Positions 58,655-64,000 of a DNA stretch of 64,000 nt are shown piece after piece. This DNA is from Taeniopygia guttata (Eukaryota > Chordata > Aves > Passeriformes > Estrildidae). Under the pieces are notes generated by a model. That model did no database searches. It was given only the letters and a program-made list of their open reading frames with translations, and was not told the origin of the DNA. The stretch lies in contig NC_133030.1 of NCBI RefSeq assembly GCF_048771995.1, positions 12,044,001 to 12,108,000 on the forward strand. The letters run 5' to 3'. Both the position numbers and the translations under genes were made by a program. Position 1 is the first letter of the stretch; each line of letters begins with the position of its first letter.

Positions 58655-58758
58655 ATGCCAGCAGCCTCTGGAAAGAGATTCAAACCCAGCAAGTACGTCC
58701 CGGTCTCCGCTGCTGCCATCTTCCTAGTGGGAGCCACCACCCTCTTCTTCGCCTTCAC
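58655..58758 (+). CDS. ZDHHC5: Palmitoyltransferase ZDHHC5, first coding exon only
   Basis: Plasma-membrane DHHC-type S-acyltransferase. The exon encodes [20 protein letters not shown] and a hydrophobic run ([15 protein letters not shown]) that forms most of the first membrane segment, then a GTGAGT donor in phase 2. This matches the ZDHHC5 N-terminus; the paralogue ZDHHC8 begins differently. The acceptor is at 58646-58647, seven bases before the ATG. The position downstream of CLP1 agrees with human. The DHHC catalytic exons lie beyond the right edge. Confidence 0.92.
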
Positions 58759-61700
58759 GTGAGTCCCAGCTGCTGGGCCAGAGCGGGGAGGGCTGGCGAG
58801 GACAGGGGACAGGAGCTGGGATTTCCTCCCAGAGGGGGGGAGATATTGTGCTCTGGGTGCTGCAGCCACAGCAGGAGCCATTTCACTCCATGAGTCTTCC
58901 CAGGGGAAATTGCATGCTGGCAGTCCTGGTGAGGCACCACTCAGCTGGGTTGGGAAGTGGTTTGTGACCTGTGGGTGGAAAACACATGGATTACTTTCTC
59001 CTTTGGAGCCAGGCGAGGTGGATTGGTGGGCCGGGGCAGAATACGTGTTATTTTTAGTTTCATAATCGATTTGTGAGCCATAAAGGAAAGTTCAGGGCGG
59101 AGAACTCTGACCCCTGTGCGGATCACTTGCTGTGTTCAGTCCCCTGCCCTGGGGCAATGAGGGTTCCCCTGCCCTGGAGAGGCCACCAGGGAAATGGCCA
59201 GCTGGTCACTGGGGCTTTGGGGGGCCACCATGCTGGGAGATGGTGCCGTGTACTAGAGAGGTGTGGTGACATCCCTGGGCTGCTGCTCTTCCCTGCCTGG
59301 TGACACGTGCCTCGGTGACGTGCCCAGGGGGTGACAGGCAGGGGAGCAGAACCTAGAGGTGCTGAGGGAGTCTGTCAGAGGGTGGCTGGCACTATGGCAC
59401 AGTGTGCCAGACAGGAAAGCCAGAGCATGGCAGCTGGAATGGCCACCAAATCCTGCAGGGCATCCCCGGGGTCTCAGTGGGGATGTGTCTGGGGTTCTGG
59501 CAGGGTGTGGGAAGGGCATCTGCTCTCTACTTCAGGGAGCGTCTCCTGCTCCCTGGGGTTTTCCTGCTGGGGCCACAGGAATCAGCTGGAGCTGCGGGAG
59601 GCCAAAGGGACAGGTGCCATGGGTGCTGCCATTCCCTGGGAAGGAGCCATTGGTGGTGGGAAGGTCAGTGTGGCTTTGGCAGCCACTGGGCAGGGACAGG
59701 GGAACTTGATGACCAAAGAGGGGAGCAGGGTTGGTTCGCCCCATCCAGCGCCCGGTGCAGCTGGCAGTGTCACTCAGCAGCGTGTGGCTGTCCCCTGCTG
59801 GGACACCGAGTGGTCACCAGGCTCCCAGGCTGGGGGTTTGGCTGCTCCAGGCTGCCAGATGCCTGTGGAAGTCCCTGACTGTTCCTCCTGTGCCAGGGGG
59901 ATGAAGGAGAAGCAAAGGGAACAGGCGGTGCCCTCCAAGCTGCGTGTGCCACCCCGCGTGTGACCTTAGGGGACAGGCTGGCTCTGTTTTGGCACAGTGG
60001 CTGCTGGACAGCTGGACCCCGAGCCCATCCCAGCCGTGGGTGCCATCAGTGCCGGGAGCAGCCGCTTATCAGCGGGCGGTGAGAAGCAGCGCCGGAGCTG
60101 GCGCCGTGGAGCAGGTTTGGCCGGGGCAGGAGCACCTGGGCAGGTCGCTGTAATTGCAGGTCAGCGATGTTGTTTATCCGACTTCGGAACATCCCATTAA
60201 ACCCCAGGCATGGTGTTCACACGGGCTGGGCCGTGAGGGAGCCGCGCTGCTCCCCGCGGGATGGCTCCTGTGGGACAGGGTCTGCCTGGTGCTGGAGCAG
60301 GTTGGCAGGGATGTGGGGCTCGAGGTTGGCCTCCTGTGTGATCCTGGGGGCCACTGTGCCCCTTCCTGCCTGGTCAGCAGCAGCCTGGCTGCTGAACCCC
60401 TTCCCCCTGTCAGCATCCGACCTAAGGCTGGTCCTTTGGGAAGTGCAATGGAAGCTGTGAGGATGGGCTCTTGAAGGCCTCCCCAAAACAAGGAGCAGCC
60501 AAGGGTCGGCACAGCTCTTAAGGCTCCGGTTGCTTTGCTTCCAGCCTATCCACTGGATGCCTTTTGGTCCCTCCAGGATTTGTATCTCTGGGCCAAGAAC
60601 TCTGTTTAATTGATTAATTTAATTAGGAACTGCTGCTGAGCACGTGGCTGTGGAAATGAGGCCGGTTGCCCTGGAGGGGAGGGGCAGCAGGAAAGGGGAT
60701 GTTCCTGCCTCCCCCTGGGATGAGTGGGGGGTCTCAGGCTTGCTGGGCTCTCAGATGGGTGCTGATTTAGGATGGAAATTGCCCCTTGGGGTCCATTTGT
60801 CCATTCCTGCATCTCCCCACTGACTGGTCCCAGCCCCTGGTGCAGTTGGCTCTTGGGTTCCTTGTCCCCTCCCTGGGGCTGGCAGTGCTACTGGGACACA
60901 GTGTCGTGCCCGCTCCCAGTCAGATCCAAACTTGTGTGAGGGTCAGGGCGAGCAGGGATTGTGTTTGTGCCAAGGCCTTTGGGGAGCTGGAGAGCCGGTG
61001 GGTCCGAGCCCCGGGGAGCAGGCAGGAGGGGAGGCTGTGCCTGGGAGAGTGCAGGGCCTGAGGGGCTGGGGAAGGCATGCCAGCAGGGAGGGACAGGCTT
61101 CTCCGGGCGTGACTGGTAGCCAAAAGCCAGTCTCATCCCGGTGTGACTCATGGTGCCCGAGGTTCCCCAAGTCCTCTCATGTGCTGCCAGGGACAAGTCC
61201 CGACAGCTCCTCTGGCCATGAGTGTGTTGCATCCCGATCCTGAGGGGGAACCCGATGGGTGATGCAGGACTTGCGTGGCTGGCGATGGTGACGAGCCTCC
61301 CTCCTGCTCCTCCTCCTCCTCCTCCTGCCCTGTGTGCCTGCAGCCCCACACTCTCTGTTCAGGAGAGCAAAAGGCAGGAACACATCACTCTCCTGATAAG
61401 GAGGTTCCCTCAGGGATGGGCAGCACCTTTGCTCCCTGTGGAGGACCCTGATCCCTCCAGTGGGTGGGGATGGTCCCAGGATGTGACTCCATGGCTTTGG
61501 GGTCACCAGCATGGTGCCACCAGGTAGTCTGGCTCCAGGGGGATTCCCACAGCACAGGGGTCCCTGTGTGTGAGGGAGCCAGGAAAGCAGCAGGTCCTGG
61601 TGTTCCTTAGGGAGGGTCTTGTGCTTGCCCTGGCCTGTGAATCCTACCCAGGGGGTCTTGTCAGTGTGTCTGAGCCCAGGAACCTGCTGGGCACTGTCCT

Positions 61701-64000
61701 GCCCCAGGAGCTCTGTGACCCTCCAGGAAGGGCTGGCTGCTGAGACAGCACAGAGATGTTCCCTTCCCCTGGTCCTTCCCTCTCTGCGTGCCCCAGAGCT
61801 TTCCAAGGCAGCTGGATCCTTCCCTCCCTCCCTGGGCTCTGTCTCTCAGGATCCAGGCTGTGTGCTTGGCTCAGCCCGGCTGTTGGCTGTTCCCTGTGTG
61901 GGATGGCTGCCCGGGCATGGGTCTTCCTGGCTCCCCTCCATCTCTTTCAAGCAAACCTTTGGGCTGGGATTTCCCTTCCTGGAAAGAGGAGCTCCTTCCA
62001 CACAGTTCCTGGAAGGGCATTTCCTCCTCTGAGCCCCCTGGCCCTCTCTGTCAGCAGAGAGCAGAGCCAGGGAGGCTTCTCCCAGGTGGAGTAGGAGCTC
62101 AGCTCAGGGACATGGGGTCCTTGGTTCTGGTGTGTCCTCACTCTCTACAACCCCCTAGGTGGGGTTGGGCTCTTCTCCCAAGGAACAAGTGATGGGACTA
62201 GAGGAAGCGGCCTCAGGTGGTGCCAGGAGAGGTTTACTTTGGATGGTAGAGAAAATTTCCGCATGGAAAGGGTTGTTCAGCCCAGGCCAGTGGTGGAGTC
62301 ACCAAAGAACATGTGGCTGTGGCACTTGGGGACATATTTCAATGGTGGCCCCGACAGTGCTGGGGAAGCAGTTGGAATCAGTGATCTTGGAGGGTTTTTC
62401 CAACCTGAACAATTCTGTCATTCCATGGCTCCGTGATTCATCCTTTGCTTGGGTTGTGGCCTGGTGCTGTTCTGTAGGTTCTGTGCCTCCAGCACTGCTC
62501 TCCCAGGGTTTTGGGGCACAGATTGGAGAGGACTCCTCCTCTCCACCCCGTCCCAGCTGTGGAGAATCCGCCTGGCTGGCTTCCAGAGGAGGCAGCAGGG
62601 CCGGCATGGCCGGTGCCGCTTGAGGAGCCGCTCCCCAGCTCAGGGCAGAGCTCGGGGGGCTGGGCCGGGAGATGCCGGGATGCCATCCCGGGAGATGCCA
62701 TCCTGGGAGATGCCAGCCTGATACGGAGCAGGGAGGCAGCAGCCAGGGTGCCCAGCAGGGCGGCTCCTCAGGAACGAGGGGGGAAGAGGCTTTGGCGAAG
62801 GCAGTCTGCAGGAGGAACTTGATGTGGTGTGTGGGACCTGGGGGAGCCAGAGAGGAGGAGGAAGAGGAGTGTGGTGGGTGGCTTGGCCATACTGTCCTCC
62901 TTGCCAGGGATGTCCTGCAACCAAAAGTCTGCCCTCCTGCTCTCTCATCCCTGTGCCTGGATGGGGACAGCCTCAGCCTTGGCCTGTGAGACCAGGTCCC
63001 ACTGATGATTCCCACCCTCCCTGGGGCACGGAGCGGTGCCCGGTGCTGGGAGCACCCTGCCCACCTTGCCCTCTGTGCTGCCAGGTGTGTGCTGGAAGGG
63101 TGTGCCCGCTTCTCCTGCCCTCCTGGGGCAGTCCCCCCGGCACAGCTGCTACTCCTCACCCGGGGGTGCCCCCCTGCCCTCCTCAGGGCACTGAACTGGG
63201 ACAGAGCCCTGCACCAAGGGCTCGTTCCCAGCTGGAGCCTTGCCATGGCTCTCAGACCTGCTGTGACAAGGACGGGGCTGCCTCACCCGGTGATGGGACC
63301 CGGCTCCGTGGGTGGTGGTGGAGGAGGGGACAGGGCCAGCGCCTGCCCCTTCACCCCAACCTGTGGGGGATTACGGCGCTGGCACCATATGTCGCCCTGC
63401 CCGCCTAGCCCCACGCTGCTCCGGCCACCTAAATCCATCGGCACTTAGCCCGGTGGGGGGAAGAGAGGGACAGATGCTGCCCTAGATCTGTGGGATTAAA
63501 TCCCAGCAGCAAAGCAGATTAGGGAATTACGCTGGCGCCTGCAAGGGGGAAGCCCACTGTCCTGAGCAGGGGCAGGAGGGAGCAGGGTGATTCCCTCACT
63601 GTGCTCCCACAGGCTTGTTGGAGGAGCTGGGTGCTGGCTGGAGTCCCCATGTCATGCTAGAGCTGTCCCTGGGATGCGAGGAGCATGAGTGGCTCTGGAG
63701 GCACCAGAGCTGGTGCTGGTTTCATGTCCCCTCACAGAGTCCTCTCTACCCCTGAGCAGCTGGTGGGGCACAGGGAAGATGACATTGTGCTTTCTGGCAG
63801 GTCCCCTGGGTGCCCCCCGTGCCATTGGCCTGCTTTTCTCTGTTCCTAGCACCACTACTCTGTAGAACCCTCCAGTTGGGTCCCAAAGGGGAATTTTGCT
63901 CCCTGAAGGATGCCTGGAGCACATCCCACTGTGGCCCTCAGGTGCTCCCCAGGCTGGGGTCAGGCTGTTCTGTAGAAATGGCTGCAGTGTGGGCATGGGA
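58759..64000 (+). other. ZDHHC5: ZDHHC5 intron 2 (continues past the window)
   Basis: More than 5.2 kb with no further ZDHHC5 exon. It contains a CR1 copy at 62180-62445. Nothing else is recognised. Confidence 0.65.
62180..62445 (+). mobile_element. CR1 LINE 3' fragment in ZDHHC5 intron 2
   Basis: Sense orientation, ending in the CR1 signature tcttggagggtttttccaac followed by attctgtcattccatgg and gtgattc. It retains tgatgggactagaggaag, aggagaggtttactttggat and atggaaagggttgttcagcc. It appears to be a different CR1 subfamily from the CLP1 copy. Confidence 0.88.

Overview
This window is a compact, GC-rich stretch of a bird genome. Three decayed CR1 LINE fragments (50.96, 56.86 and 62.18 kb), very short introns, CpG-island promoters and abundant GC minisatellites point to a bird. 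The gene content matches human chromosome 11q12.1, from P2RX3/SSRP1/TNKS1BP1 to CLP1/ZDHHC5. Exon chains were built by hand from reading frames and GT/AG splice sites; every complete chain sums to a multiple of three and ends at a stop. Layout, left to right: P2RX3 (-, cut by the left edge), SSRP1 (+), TNKS1BP1 (+), two eosinophil-major-basic-protein-like C-type lectin genes placed head to head (A on -, B on +), SLC43A3 (-), RTN4RL2 (+), TIMM10 (-), SMTNL1 (+), UBE2L6-like (-), SERPING1 (+), YPEL4 (-), CLP1 (+), and the first coding exon of ZDHHC5 (+), whose second intron runs off the right edge. Compared with the human order as I know it, P2RX3-SSRP1-TNKS1BP1 is inverted as a block, SLC43A1 is absent between RTN4RL2 and TIMM10, and the PRG2/PRG3 pair is replaced by a head-to-head inverted duplication. 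The genes are not one pathway. They include chromatin and RNA-processing housekeeping genes (SSRP1, CLP1), a mitochondrial chaperone (TIMM10), a palmitoyltransferase (ZDHHC5), sensory and neuronal receptors (P2RX3, RTN4RL2), a smooth-muscle regulator (SMTNL1), and an innate-defence group (EMBP-like pair, UBE2L6-like, SERPING1). UBE2L6-like and SERPING1 are head to head, and an ISRE-like element lies in the first intron of UBE2L6-like. The most interesting signals are: the EMBP-like inverted duplication, in which one copy lost its acidic propeptide; a 15-copy perfect-period 69-bp (23-residue) coding array in TNKS1BP1; an HPN-to-HPS change beside the catalytic cysteine of the UBE2L6-like enzyme; an 18-bp perfect palindrome with MEF2 and E-box motifs between SLC43A3 and RTN4RL2; and clustered octamer and CRE motifs between YPEL4 and CLP1. 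No viral element, tRNA, rRNA or CRISPR array was seen.
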